Position numbers and translations under genes: made by a program. Shown here one piece after another: positions 11,229 to 22,564 of a stretch of DNA of 64,000 bases. This DNA comes from Megaustenia siamemsis (lineage: Eukaryota > Mollusca > Gastropoda > Stylommatophora > Ariophantidae): the NCBI GenBank assembly GCA_032433765.1, contig JAVIAB010000051.1, forward strand, positions 53,491,328-53,555,327, given 5' to 3'. Position 1 is the stretch's first letter; each line of letters opens with the position of its first letter. The notes beneath the pieces are model-generated. The model saw only the letters and a program-made list of their open reading frames with translations. It did no database searches and was not told the origin of the DNA.

Positions 11229-11655
11229 TTTTTGCATAATTTTCAAAATGGTGGTTGCAATGAAAACAGGCCAAAAGCAAAGAATTGCTATTAAATTTCT
11301 TACGGGTGATGGCAGTGAGCCTACAGTTTTTAATAAGGAAAATGTATAAGGAGGTAGTTGTCAGAGTGGAAACTATTATTAGGAGCCACTGGCAGCCCAT
11401 AAAATCAATCAATCAACTGATTTTCATTGTCTTTGGAGTTGCTAGGTTTAAACGGTCACTGCGGCCTGTATGTGAAATTTCTTTACACTTATTCGACTCA
11501 AGTCAACTGTGGAAATTGCAAGATCCTCCCAGTTGCTTTCACTGACAGGGAATTCACTCAAAGAAGCCATACAAACATCCTTATATCTCAGCACTGGTCT
11601 GCCTTTTGGCCTCTTACCATCCCTAAGTAAAAAGTCACAATAAAATGGCAATGCA
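11229..11655. other. Unassigned; possible minus-strand LINE C-terminal remnant
   Basis: Minus-strand translation around 11530-11640 gives a GKRPKGRPVLRYKDVCMASL-like segment. This resembles the G-R-P-x-L-R-Y-x-D motif of LINE tails. The rest is not recognisable. Confidence 0.4.
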
Positions 11656-11659
11656 TAAT

Positions 11660-13060
11660 AAACAGCATGCAAGAATCCTGCAACACCTTGCCCAAAAAGA
11701 AAAGTAACAAAAAACAAAAATGGATAACTGACAAAATCTTAGAAAAAATAGAAGAAAGAAGACAAGTGAAAAACACTGCCAGATACAAGGATATAGACAA
11801 TGAAATACGGAGAATGTGCAAAAAGGCAAAAGAAGACTGGCTCAACCAAAGATGTCTAGAAGTCGAAACTATGGAAAGTAAACAAAACTTAAGAGAGATG
11901 CACACAGAAATAAAGAGAATGACGAATAGAGACAAAAAAACTGCACGAAACGGATATATTGCAAACAAAGAGGGAAGAATGCTAACAGACAACAAAGATA
12001 TAATAGATAGATGGCAAGAATATATAACAGAATTATTTCATGATGAAAGGGACAAAGAGCCAGACATAAAATGTACATACAACTATAAAATCCTGAAATC
12101 TGAAGTAGAAAAAGCTATAAAAACAATGAAAAAGGGAAAGGCAACATGACCTGACAATATACAGATAGAGATGATACAGGCTCTAGAAGAGTTTGGCATC
12201 GAAGTGATCACAGACATATGCAATGACATATACCATACAGGATACATACCAAACGATCTAAAAACATCAACTTTCATTGCATTGCCTAAAAAGAACGGTG
12301 CAGTTGAATGCAGTGATTTCAGAACAATAAGCCTAATGAGCTAGGTAACACAAATTTTACTAAAAGTTATACAGGGAAGGATTCAGAATAAAATCAATAC
12401 TGAATTAGATGAGCAACAATTTGGATTCAGGAAAAACAGTGGGACAAAAGAAGCCATATTCAGCATGAGTACATTGATTGAAAAGTACACAGAAGTAAAC
12501 AAACCAATATATGCCTGCTTTATAGACTACACCAAAGCTTTCGATAGAATACACAATAACCAACTTATAGACTGCCTAAAGGATATAAATCTAGACGACA
12601 CAGACATACGACTAATATGTAATTTGTACTGGGAGCAAACAGCAATAATAAGATATAACAAGGAGAACTCTACACCCAGGGACATAAAAAGAGGAGTAAG
12701 ACAAGGATGCATCCTATCACCAAGCTTGTTCAACCTATACACTGAGCAAATCTTTAAAAACATCTCAGAGATACCAGGCCTAAACATTAATGGAAAGATA
12801 ATCAATAACCTAAGATATGCTGATGATACTGTTCTACTAGCAGAAAATCCTAAAGACCTACAACAATTGCTTAATGTGATAAACATAACAAACAAAAAAT
12901 ATGGACTAGAAATGAATATCAAAAAGACTAAAACTATGATCATAAACAAAGACAATTCTCAAGACCTACAATTAAATATCACAGTTGAGGGAATACATCT
13001 GGAGACAGTCCAGAGCTACAACTACCTGGGACATACTATAACCAAAATGGCAGCTTATTT
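11660..13060 (+). mobile_element. LINE linker + reverse transcriptase, two in-frame stops (family G)
   Basis: A single frame from 11667 to about 13060 carries the post-endonuclease linker (KQKWITDKILEKIEERRQVK) and then a full RT. The RT includes FIALPKKNGAVECSDFRTIS, CFIDYTKAFDRI, GVRQGCILSPSLFNLY and [10 protein letters not shown] with the catalytic Y-A-D-D. The frame is interrupted only by TGA at 12147-12149 (in a conserved K-A-T-G-P-D-N-I motif, so GGA to TGA is likely) and TAG at 12342-12344. The protein breaks off after YNYLGHTITKM, just before the unrelated sequence that carries the cysteine-repeat ORF. It has no endonuclease and no C-terminal tail. Confidence 0.9.
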
Positions 13061-13265
13061 ATATTCGAGCTATGGACTAAGCAATGTTTACATTAAACAA
13101 CACGATATATGATATTGCTGCGAGTTGACAGATTTTTGAAAATGTTTTCAAGGGTTTGAACATAAATGTTTGTTCACAGTTCGTTAACCTTCGCTGCAGA
13201 TAAAGTCGTTAATTCGATGGCTTTGTTTCGGACGTTTGGGACGTTGGTAGCTAAGGACCTAACTT

Positions 13266-14189
13266 GTGCAAACGGATGGCATTGGCAAGGATCATTTTGA
13301 ATCTATGAAGTGGGCTCATTGTGTGTTTAACTCAAAAGCATATGTGCTTTTTAACCAAAGACCTTTATTTTGGGGACTCAATGAAGATATCCCCGATGGA
13401 AGAATAAACTGTACTATTAGTCCCATAAATGATTCGCTTCCAGAGGTTTATGATGTAAACAAAGCAGTTTTGTCATTGCAAGTGAATAATGTCCACACCT
13501 ATAATTGGTCAGGATTGTGTAGCAGCAGCAGCTTTATAGCGAACAAAGAAAACATCATAGGATTGTGCTGTTCTGAAACAGCTATGCCATGCTACCCTAG
13601 AATTGCCTTTAATGGGATTACTGTGACCACAAACCACTCTCCATGTGTGTGCCACATATTTACACCCCAGAAAGGAATACTGAATATAACAACATCATGT
13701 GCCGTCTGTGATATTAATGACCACAGACCAGGAGCCTCCAGTATGATTGATACAACTGTTGCACCAAGCATTTCATCAGCAGAGCCATATCTATGGAATG
13801 TTAATCTGACATTGTTCGTGAATGATATCCAAGTTAATAAGACATCAGAATTGTGTGGCGGCAGCTACAAGAAGGGAGCGGAGAACATCAAGTTCTGCTG
13901 CTATAAAGGAGACTTGCCTTGCTATCCCAGAATTGCCTTAAATGGGAACACTGTAGTTGAAAACTTCTCCTCTTGTGTAAACTACACATTCACATCTAAG
14001 AGTGAATCAGTGAAGGTCACAAAATCATATTCTCTCTGTGGTTTTACTAACTACAGGTCATGTGGCTTCTGTTGGATTGGAAATGATAACTTACCACCAC
14101 TGTGTGTCTATATGTTTGAAATTGGAGTCATCAATGACGGCCTAACATCAACAAGTGCTATGACGATCATCATTTTCGGGAGGACGTGA
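13266..14189 (+). CDS. Unknown cysteine-rich two-repeat protein (hypothetical)
   Basis: An uninterrupted ORF with a stop codon just upstream (13260) and TGA at 14187-14189. The first ATG is at 13305, which would give 294 codons. It contains two related repeats of ~65-70 residues, at about 13515-13725 and 13845-14045. Both follow L-C-x(13-14)-C-C-x(5-6)-P-C-Y-P-R-I-A-x-N-G-x-T-V-x(6-8)-C. Several N-x-S/T sequons (NCT, NDS, NWS, NHS, NIT, NLT, NKT, NFS, NYT) and paired cysteines point to an extracellular, disulfide-bonded, glycosylated protein. No signal peptide or membrane helix is visible. It could be one exon of a larger gene, or a retrocopy dropped into LINE sequence. I do not recognise the family. 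The constraint shared between the repeats argues against a chance ORF. Confidence 0.5.
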   Translation: MQTDGIGKDHFESMKWAHCVFNSKAYVLFNQRPLFWGLNEDIPDGRINCTISPINDSLPEVYDVNKAVLSLQVNNVHTYNWSGLCSSSSFIANKENIIGLCCSETAMPCYPRIAFNGITVTTNHSPCVCHIFTPQKGILNITTSCAVCDINDHRPGASSMIDTTVAPSISSAEPYLWNVNLTLFVNDIQVNKTSELCGGSYKKGAENIKFCCYKGDLPCYPRIALNGNTVVENFSSCVNYTFTSKSESVKVTKSYSLCGFTNYRSCGFCWIGNDNLPPLCVYMFEIGVINDGLTSTSAMTIIIFGRT

Positions 14190-14590
14190 ACTCCCATGGT
14201 ATATGGTGGATAGGCGGCAGGAACCATTGAAGGCTATGTCTGAAAATTGTACCTTCTTGCAGTTTCCTCATATTCCAAGTCCGGCTTGTTGCAGGAGCTA
14301 CTGAGTTAAGTGCTCTGTGCACACCGTGAGCTGTGTGTCTCATCCGTTTTGATCCTGCTTCGATATCCCGCTTGTTTACGATGAATGATGATATCGTATG
14401 ACGGGGAACAGTTGACTGTGTTCACTTTCTGCGCGGTTTCGCCTTATGTCTTTTGGCGTGTGCTGAGACTGCTACGATGGGGACTACAGTTACCTTTCTT
14501 TGTTTGGGAGATGAATTAGTAATTCGGATGATTCCACTGGCACGGGCGGTTGAGCAATTATGGATTTTAATTCGTTTGCTGTGAAACCGA
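14190..14590. other. Unassigned
   Basis: Non-repetitive within the window and without a recognisable protein. Confidence 0.35.
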
Positions 14591-14712
14591 GGCCTTCCAT
14601 AACCAATAACCAATAATTTTCATTACTCTTCTTAGCTGTCCATGGTATTCTCAACATTTTTCTGTAAAACCAAATTTCTACAGACTTCAGTGATTTTCTT
14701 GTCTCAATCAAA
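14590..14712 (-). mobile_element. Short LINE A fragment
   Basis: The minus strand reads ETRKSLKSVEIWFYRKMLRI and then [10 protein letters not shown], the middle of the LINE A tail. The fragment lacks both ends. Confidence 0.75.
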
Positions 14713-14916
14713 GGCTAGCGGAGCCAACCGTAAACAAACCGACGGAAGACAACAGAAAACCACCGTCTTAATTTCCTTGTACAATCATAAATCGCCGTGG
14801 ACTATTTCGGTAAAAAGTCAAAGCTTCACTCCTCTACGATGTCACGAAACATTACTTCTTTAAAGAGTGGTCGTGTCCCTTGAAGCCATGATATTCTATG
14901 AGGTTACATTTACTGT

Positions 14917-15178
14917 AAGGGAGCCGTGATCGCTCAGTGGTTAGTAAACTGGACTTATAAGGACAAGAGGTAGGGTTCGATCCTACCGACGGCTTCCGGG
15001 TTCACCCAGCCTTAAATGGGTACAGGATTTTTTCTGGGAAAGTAAAGCGGCACGGGCGTAATACCGACCACATTACCCCAAAAATCATGTGCCGAAGGTC
15101 TGTAAAATTTATGGTCACTGACACCATATTCCCAATACGCCACTTGGCGTGACGGGGGTACTTTACTTTTTACTTTAC
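14917..15178 (+). mobile_element. SINE1, tRNA-headed, with 13-bp TSD
   Basis: The head has an A-box-like CGCTCAGTGG and a B box GGTTCGATCC. Its 7-bp ends can pair as a tRNA acceptor stem (GGAGCCG with CGGCTTC in the family). The body carries the markers TTTTTTCTGGGAAAGTAAAG and CACTTGGCGTGACGGGGGTA, and the tail is TTTACTTT repeats. The direct repeat TTACATTTACTGT at 14904-14916 and 15179-15191 is the target-site duplication. Confidence 0.92.
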
Positions 15179-15379
15179 TTACATTTACTGTGTAATTTTA
15201 TTAAATTTTGTTACAAAGAAGGCTGCGGATTTATGACAGTGATAAACATTGTGTCAGTGTCAAAAGTTTGACTTTCTCCCTGTTTGGCACAGACAACAAA
15301 CCATGGCTGATATGTCGTGTTGCGGCTTGAAGGGCAACAACCTACTTCCTGAATGTTCCCAGTTCGTGGTCATCCTTCA

Positions 15380-18185
15380 CATCATCATGTGCCATACCGG
15401 TTAGCGTAGGTGATCATGTCCCTCCACAATCTTCTATCAACAGTGCATCGTATCAGTTCTGTTGTTGACTGTTTTCCATGTCATGACACCAAGCTATCCA
15501 GTATTTTCTCTCTTTGTCGCCCGCGATCTCTCTTTCCTTTTATTTTGCCAGTTGTAACCAAGTATTCCAACTGTCCTCTTCTCAGGATGTGCCCGAAAAA
15601 TGTTGATTGCTTCTTTCTGATGTTTTTTAAGAGCTCCCTTTTTGTGTTGGCCTTTTTGAGAACTTCTTCATTGGTCTTTTTAGCTGTCCAGGGAACTTTC
15701 AACTTTCTTCTGAGAAATCCCATCTCTGTAGCCTCTAATCGTCTTTTCATTTGTTTGTCTACTGTCCATGATTCGCTTCCATAAGTCAGAATTGGTTCTA
15801 TATAGCACTGATGAACTCTCTTTCTCATTTCTATTGACATAGATTTGTTGCATAAGATATTTTTCATTTTCTGAAATTCTATTTTGGCCTGAGCTATTCT
15901 GCTTTTTATTTCTGTGGTGCATCTTCCATCTGATGTTATTATTGTGCCCAAGTATTTGAAATGTTGCACTTGTTTCAGATTTGTCTCGTTTATTTTTATG
16001 CTGCATGATGGTGGTGATTGTTTCTTCGATATAACCATTACTTATGTTTTCTTACTATTCAGACTGAGACCTTTCTTGTTGCTTTCTTTTACTATTATGT
16101 CTATCATTTCTTGTAGTTCATTCTCTGTCTCTGCTATTAGGACTGTGTCATCCGCATATCGCAAATTATTTATGTTGTGACCATTGACTTCAATTCCTTT
16201 TTTGTCTACTATTGATCTCATAATATATTCGCTGTAAAGTGAAAACAAAATCCGGCGACAGGACACAGCCTTGTCTGTCTGCTTGCTTTATACATGTATA
16301 TTGGAATTGTCCTGTTTGGTTATTAATTCGTATAGCTGCTGTTTGTTGCCAGTACATGTTTTTTTATGATTCGCAGATCCTTGCCATCAATGTTTAATTT
16401 CTCCAGCATATTTATTATTTCCACATGCTTTACTTTGTCAAATGCTTTCGTGTAGTCTATAAAGCACATATATAGATCTTTCTTTATCTCTATAGATCTT
16501 TCTATCAATGTCCTTAAGATGTATATTGCATTATTGGTGTCCTTTCCTTCCACAAATCCACATTGTTCTTCACTTATTTCTGTTTTTATTTTGTTCCTTA
16601 CACGTCTCATGATTATTCTTAGTAATATTTTTGTCATATGGCTCATGAGACTAATAGTGCGATGGTCTTCACAATCAGTGGCTCCTGACTTCTTCGGTAT
16701 GGCTACAAAGATAGATTTTAGTAGATCTTCGGGTATGTGTCCAGTGTTATATATGTCATTGAGTAATTTTGTTATGACTTGTACTTCAGCTCTCCTAATG
16801 CATTTATCTCTTGGATTGTTATATTGTCAGGACCTGGAGCTTTGCCTCTTTTCATGCGTTGAATTGCGTCTTCCACTTCACTCTGCATTATTGGTGGCCC
16901 TATGTCTTCATTTGAATTGTTTAATTCTGGTCTTTCATCATCATATAGTTGACTGATATATTCTGTCCATCTTTCCATTGTCTTCTCCTGTCCCATTATT
17001 ATATTTCCCCCTTTGATTTCACACTTCCTGAAACTTTGACTTCTTTTCTTCCTGTTAATTCATTTAACTGATTGTACATACATTTTGAGCCTTTCTTTTG
17101 TTGTTTTTCCATTTCTTCACATTTCTGTTTTAACCATCCTTCCTTTGCTTCACTGCACTTATTTTGGATCTCTTTGTGCAATATTTTGTATGTCCGTTCT
17201 TCTTTCTTATGTTTTCTTTTTTCGTCCATTAGTTGTAATATTTCTTCTGTCATCCATTTCTTTTTGTTGATTCTTTTAGTCACTGGTATTACTTCTTTTG
17301 ATGTTTGTTGAATAGATTGTTTGAGCATTTCCCACTGCTCCTGGATGTCCTGTATTTTTTCAATAACATTATATCTATTTTGTACTATCGTGCTGTACAC
17401 TCATCTGTTTATCTACTCTTAGAATATCTAGTTCTAATTTTATATTTCTTGGTGATTTCTGTGCCTTCCGCAGTTTTAATCTTATCTTTCCAACTACTGG
17501 TACATGGTCACTATTGCAATCTGCTCCTGGCCTTGTTTTAACTGATGTTAGCCCATTCCTGAATCTTCTCTGTACCAGTATAAAATCAATTTGATTGTGT
17601 ACTTTTTTGTCTGGGCTTTGCCATGTCGATAGTCGCCTAGGGCGTTGTTTGAACCAGGTGTTACCTATAACCATTTCATGTGTCTTTGCCCAATCTATCA
17701 ATCTATCCCCTCTGTCATTCGTTTCTCCAAGGCCATGCCCCCCAGTCACATTTTGCACTTTAGCTGTTCCTACCTTTTCATTGAAATCCCCTAATACAAC
17801 AGTTATTTCTTGGGGTTTACACTGTTCCATGGTTGCCTCTAGCTCCTCGTAAAAAGTGTCAATGTCTTCTTCTTCGCTATTACTTGTTGGTGCATAAACT
17901 TGAATTATGTTAATATCCATTGGTCTGCCTCTCAATTTTACTAGCAGAATTCTGTCTGATACTGGCCAAAATCCTTTCACGGTTTCACAGGGGAACCAAT
18001 TCTGGCTGACTTTTTGAATCTCAGAATCCATTGTTTTCTCCCCTAACCCTCCCCGGTATGTTCTCCTAACTCCTCTTTCCCAACTCTCTCGGAGTCGAAT
18101 TATAGCGTTCTTGTGATGGTTTTTGCTATTTCTTCTAACAATTTTATATGTCCAACGCTTCTCTGTTATCATTATGTTCATTATC
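15380..18185 (-). mobile_element. Near-complete LINE (family A2): endonuclease + RT + tail, frameshifted
   Basis: This is the longest LINE in the window. On the minus strand, 18181 to 17375 encodes an APE-type endonuclease (VYAPTSNSEEEDID, the LGDFNEKVG active-site motif, IDFILVQRRF, the terminal S-D-H-V-P-V). Then 17400-16999 encodes the linker, 16996-16772 carries [10 protein letters not shown], and 16646-16323 the RT with CFIDYTKAFDKV. Next, 16266-16042 holds [20 protein letters not shown], and 16038-15481 the tail (SYGSESW-like, then FFGHILRRGQLEYLVTTGKI). At least four frameshifts separate these pieces. It is 5' truncated inside the endonuclease. The 3' end is ATGATGATG at 15380. Confidence 0.93.
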
Positions 18186-18415
18186 TCTTTTCTTCAATTG
18201 TTTTTGTTGTTGTTGATATGGATCCACAACATTCTAAGAATTTTCTACAAATGTATTTGTTTTTGCTGTAACAACTTCCGGTAAAATTTGATCGTTGGCA
18301 CCGGCCCCAAGATACATCTTTTTCAAAGTAATCGAAAACTTGAGTTATTTGATTGGTAATGTATAATTGAACAATTGTTGTGGCTATAATTATCAAAGAG
18401 AAAAAAATAACATAC
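18186..18415. other. Unassigned
   Basis: No repeat or protein could be recognised. Confidence 0.35.
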
Positions 18416-18417
18416 AG

Positions 18418-18542
18418 CTTAAGAGAATGGCTTGGCAGAAGGTCAACAACAGAAATGATAAATAGCTGTCGATATCGAATGTTGTGGAGAGACATGATCA
18501 TCTACGCCAGCAGGCCCGGTACTTGATGATTACGATGATAAT
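18418..18542 (+). mobile_element. LINE A 3' end stub
   Basis: Only the last ~125 bp of LINE A remain, ending in GGCCCGGTACTTGATGAT. This is a strongly 5'-truncated copy. Confidence 0.8.
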
Positions 18543-18760
18543 TATCAAATGATATTGGCGTCAAATTTGTAATAAAAGGTTATTGTGCATAATATTATGC
18601 ACTACCCGGATGCCAACCGCAAAGTCAAAATGACAGCAACCTTTTGATCTTTGATTTCCACTGGGAAAAGGAGTTGAGCTATTCGATAACACAGGAAAAA
18701 AAGGAGGGGGGGGGCGCTTTTTAAATCTTGAAGCCATTTGAGCAGGTGATAAATTGAGCC

Positions 18761-18852
18761 TTGAGGAGGTGGTTTTTGGAGAAGAGAGTAGATAATCGAT
18801 CAATACTTGAGGAGGTGGTTTTTGGAGAAGAGAGTAGATAATCGATCAATAC
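18761..18852. repeat. 46-bp perfect tandem duplication
   Basis: Two identical units starting TTGAGGAGGTGGTTTTTGGA and ending ATCGATCAATAC. Confidence 0.95.
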
Positions 18853-19090
18853 ATGTACATTGTTCTCTTCATCCTACAATGTTTCATGTCAGCATGAAAC
18901 GATTAATGGAAATTACCTTGGTCCGAAGAAGAGGCACAATTATAGAAAGGACAATGTTACTTTCGATGAGACTTCATCTTAGAGACATGGAATTTGAGAA
19001 AGACTGCAGTCTTGTAAGGGATGTTCGTACATTTCTGACAAAAAAAGAAAATGCATGCAATATTAGTCCAGCAAATAAACACAGCAATAA
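18853..19090. other. Unassigned, short open frame
   Basis: A + strand frame 18807-19094 stays open but shows no recognisable motif, and part of it lies in the 46-bp duplication. No function is assigned. Confidence 0.25.
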
Positions 19091-19338
19091 GTAAAGATTA
19101 GTGACACTGTGACCTTCCAGGCATGTCGTAAGAGGCGACTAAGGAGGTTGATCGATGGCTTGACAAGCTGTTATTGTAAAAAGTATTGTTATGGAAACAG
19201 CGCCATAGATTTTAGAGCAGTGATCTCTGCAATATGTGCCACTTTGGCACGCAAGGTTTATGTTTTTGAGATTGTAGTTCTGCACTATGTGCCGTCTTCG
19301 GCTCGAAAGGACAATAGATAGATAGATAGATAGAAATA
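19091..19338 (+). mobile_element. SINE2-like element sharing LINE B-type tail
   Basis: About 240 bp, matched closely by 55749-55992. It starts GTGACACTGTGACCTTCCAG and contains a CGTAAGAGGCGACTAAGGAG stretch. It ends TCTTCGGCTCGAAAGGACAA and then (TAGA)n. The last ~35 bp match the 3' ends of the LINE B-type copies at 7990, 40890 and 39310, so it probably uses that LINE's machinery. Confidence 0.7.
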
Positions 19339-19339
19339 A

Positions 19340-19687
19340 GCACAACGAAGAGCATTACAGTTTATTGTGATTAACGTAAGAGTGGTTTAGATGAACAGTT
19401 CTCACACCAACAAGAACGACTAATCAAATGACGACCGTGAGTACACTGATTTTCATGAAACTAATTAGTTTTTCACATACAAGTGTTCAAGACTTGCCAA
19501 ACGTTAATTCATGGTTCCATAAAATAAGCCCCTAGCTACAGACTAGAACAGCAATAAAGACACAACCGGTTTGAATGATTTCTTTTCTATTCTTGAGCAC
19601 TCAAGTTCACAAAAAATTGTCCAAAGTACGCAGCTGCCAAGTACCCTTTGTTTATTTTTTTGTAAATGTATTGGAAGTATTTTCAAC
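19340..19687. other. Intergenic, nothing recognised
   Basis: No coding, SINE or LINE pattern seen. Confidence 0.4.
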
Positions 19688-19721
<34 letters not shown>

Positions 19722-19833
19722 GTACATACCGGTTGGCGTAGGCGATCATGTCCTTCCACAATCTTCTATCTATAGTGCAACGTTTCAGTTCTGTTGACTG
19801 TTTGCCATGCCATGACACCAAGGTATCCAGTAT
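19688..19833 (-). mobile_element. LINE A2 3' stub with (ATC)n tail
   Basis: The minus strand reads WHGKQSTELKRCTIDRRLWK and DMIAYANRYV, then an Asp run from the (GAT)n tail. It is the 3' end of the A2 family, as at 15380 and 59271. Confidence 0.85.
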
Positions 19834-19957
19834 TTATTATCTAGTGTTTATATCTAGTGTGTTACTATCTAGTGTGCTACTATCTAGTGTTTATATCTAG
19901 TGTATTACTATCTAATGCTTATATCTAGTGTGTTATTTTCTAGTCTTTATATCTAGT

Positions 19958-20285
19958 GTGTGGAGGAGAAAGCGTGCCTACCAGCACCAGAGCTGGAAGT
20001 TGTCAGCGATCCACAGCTGATGGCTTGCGCCTGGATCGGTGAACCAAAACCATCCAGACCCTGCTCCACCTCTCCGCGGTGCCTCCAGTAACAGACTAAC
20101 CTGTCTAGTCTGGCCAAGCGTGCAGGGATCGAAGAGGGAAGACAACCCGGTACTCAAAAATGTCGTGCTGAAGTCGGATGTGTTGGGCCGAAAGGCGCAA
20201 ATATAACAGTTATACTGCAAACTACAACACAACGCAGACACGTCCAATACGCCCTTGTAAGGGCGGATGATGAAGAAGAATATTC
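19958..20285. mobile_element. Dispersed repeat R4, inserted in the minisatellite
   Basis: A non-repetitive block inside the 28-bp array. Its second half shares GAAGAGGGAAGACAAC and ACAACACAACGCA with 29922-30078, which marks a dispersed family. No protein or tRNA head could be recognised, so the class is unknown. Confidence 0.5.
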
Positions 20286-20447
20286 TAGTCTACTACGATA
20301 CTCTAGAATACTTTAGTCATCGGGCGAACGCAACCAACCAACCATATCTAGTGTGTTACTATCTAATATTTATATCTAGTGTGTTACTATCTAATATTTA
20401 TATCTAGTGTGTATATAATATATACTAGTTATATCTAGTCTTTATAT

Positions 20448-20752
20448 AAAGGTAAAGGTAAAGTACGAGACTTGAACCAGCGTCTTAGCATGCGAGTTTT
20501 CACCCATTTGTGCTCGGCTGCCTATCCAGAAATGTTCGGATATTTCTGTATAGTGTCGCCTCAAGCATCGAAACTCAGAAGCGAAGCGACATTCCTCACC
20601 TACCCAGGGTAATACCCTGGTACCCATTTCTGCCAACGGCTGGGTCGACCATGGGTTTTTTTTTTCCAACCACGAGTACAATTCACACTGCTCCCAGCGG
20701 GAATCGAACACGGGTTGTCCGAACGTCGGTAGTCCAGTCGGGTAGTTTTCCC
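20448..20752 (-). mobile_element. SINE3, tRNA-headed, with 10-bp TSD
   Basis: On the minus strand it has a head with the B-box CGTGTTCGATTCCCGCTGGG, then a body with ACCAGGGTATTACCCTGGGT, and a TTTACC tail. The direct repeat GTCTTTATAT at 20438-20447 and 20753-20762 is the target-site duplication and belongs to the minisatellite. Other copies are at 28438 and 60466. Confidence 0.88.
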
Positions 20753-21939
20753 GTCTTTATATCTAGTGTGTTACTATCTAGTGTGTTACTATCTAGTGTG
20801 TTACTATCTAGTGTTTATATCTAGTGTGTTACTACCTAGTGTTTATATCTAGTGTGTTACTATCTAGTGTTAATATCTAGTGTTTATATCTAGTGTGTTA
20901 CTATCTACTGTTTATATCTAGTGTGTTACTATCTAGTGTTTATATCTAGTGTGTTACTATCTAGTGTTTATATCTAGTGTTTATATCTAGTGTGTTACTA
21001 TCTAGTGATTATATCTAGTGTGTTACTATCTAGTGTTTATATCTAGTGTGTTACTATCTAGTGTTTATATCTAGTGTGTTACTATCTAGTGTTTATATCT
21101 AGTGTGTTACTATCTAGTGTTTATATCTAGTGTGTTACTATCTAGTGTTTATATCTAGTGTGTTACTACCTAGTGTTTATATCTAATTTGTTACTATCTA
21201 GTGTTTATATCTAGTGTGTTACTATCTATTGTTTATATCTAGTGTGTTACTATCTAGTGTTTAAATCTAGTGTGTTACTATCTAGTGTTTATATCTAGTG
21301 TGTTACTATCTAGTGTTTATATCTAGTGTGTTACTATCTAGTGTTTAAATCTAGTGTGTTACTATCTAGTGTTTATATCTAGTGTGTTACTATCTAGTGT
21401 TTATATCTAGTGTTTATATCTAGTGTGTTACTATCTACTGTTTATATCTAGTGTGTTACTATCTAGTGTTTATATCTAGTGTGTTACTATCTAGTGTTTA
21501 TATCTAGTGTTTATATCTAGTGTGTTACTATCTAGTGTTTATATCTAGTGTGTTACTATCTATTGTTTATATCTAGTGTATTACTATCTAGTGTTTAAAT
21601 CTAGTGTGTTACTATCTAGTGTTTATATCTAGTGTGTTACTATCTAGTGTTTATATCTAGTGTGTTACTATCTAGTGATTATATCTAGTGTGTTACTATC
21701 TAGTGTTTATATCTAGTGTGTTACTATCTAGTGTTTATATCTAGTGTGTTACTATCTAGTGTTTATATTTAGTGTGTTACTATCTAGTGTTTATATCTAG
21801 TGTGTTACTATCTAGTGTTTATATCTAGTGTGTTACTATCTAGTGTTTATATCTAGTGTGTTACTATCTAGTGTTTATATCTAGTGTGTTACTATCTAGT
21901 GTTTATATTTAGTGTGTTACTATCTAGTGTTTATAGAGT

Positions 21940-22560
21940 GAGATAACTATTCTGACTTTATGAATCCGTTTTGCGGTACCACCATTTTCTTAATCTAGTG
22001 AACAAATGCGTATACCCTGCCTTATCTAACTAATGTAATGAACGTTAACGGTTGTCATTCTGTATTTAATGAACAAGAGAACATCCTCCATCAACGTTGG
22101 ATGAATAGAAACCGATAAAGGGCGAGCATCAAGCCAAAATCATCCGGTCGATGTATCGATAACGTCACGTGACGGGAAACGTCAGAATTGTGGTAGAATA
22201 CTGTTGTTGTTTGCCATGCGTTGATTTAGGAACCGTGAGCTGGGGATGGTTGACTTGTGGACAATGTGGTTCAACGAGTGAGACTTTACTTTACTCCCAT
22301 AGACAACCTGCTTGGTAAGTTAAATTCTTTACAGATTAATATATTTTCTAATTAACGAATCTTAAACTGTTGAGCTTCCTGTTAAAAAAATATTTTATAG
22401 AATTTTAAAAGAAATTATTATTCTTTGAAATGAAAGATCACGTTGTTGTTTTTATGTACGAAGTCAAACCTTTGTACACGGACAGCGTCTGTTATGTCTT
22501 CTCATGGCTGATGACACGGGGACATCGGTGAGTTGTTTAATTCCAACATAAATCGTCATC
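21940..22560. other. Intergenic, nothing recognised
   Basis: It contains one dense palindromic stretch, ATAACGTCACGTGACGGG near 22160, which includes CACGTG and CGTCA words. No exon is visible next to it. Confidence 0.3.
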
Positions 22561-22564
22561 ATTA

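Larger units (their letters stand above)
19840..21937. repeat. 28-bp minisatellite, interrupted by two insertions
   Basis: The unit is built of two halves, TATCTAGTGTGTTAC and TATCTAGTGTTTA, repeated for about 2 kb with scattered point variants. It is interrupted at 19958-20335 (dispersed repeat R4) and 20448-20752 (SINE3). The longest clean block is 20763-21930. Confidence 0.95.

Noticed and set aside
11869..12277. Minus-strand hydrophobic ORFs opposite the LINE RT (also 12527-12955, 16519-17541)
   Set aside because: Antisense shadows of A-rich LINE coding sequence, which read as Leu/Phe/Ser-rich pseudo-membrane proteins.
14917..14997. A tRNA gene at the SINE1 head (and at the other SINE1 and SINE3 heads)
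   Set aside because: A and B boxes are present, but the same ~80 bp always continues into a shared ~180-bp body and is bordered by target duplications. The cloverleaf's anticodon arm is poor.
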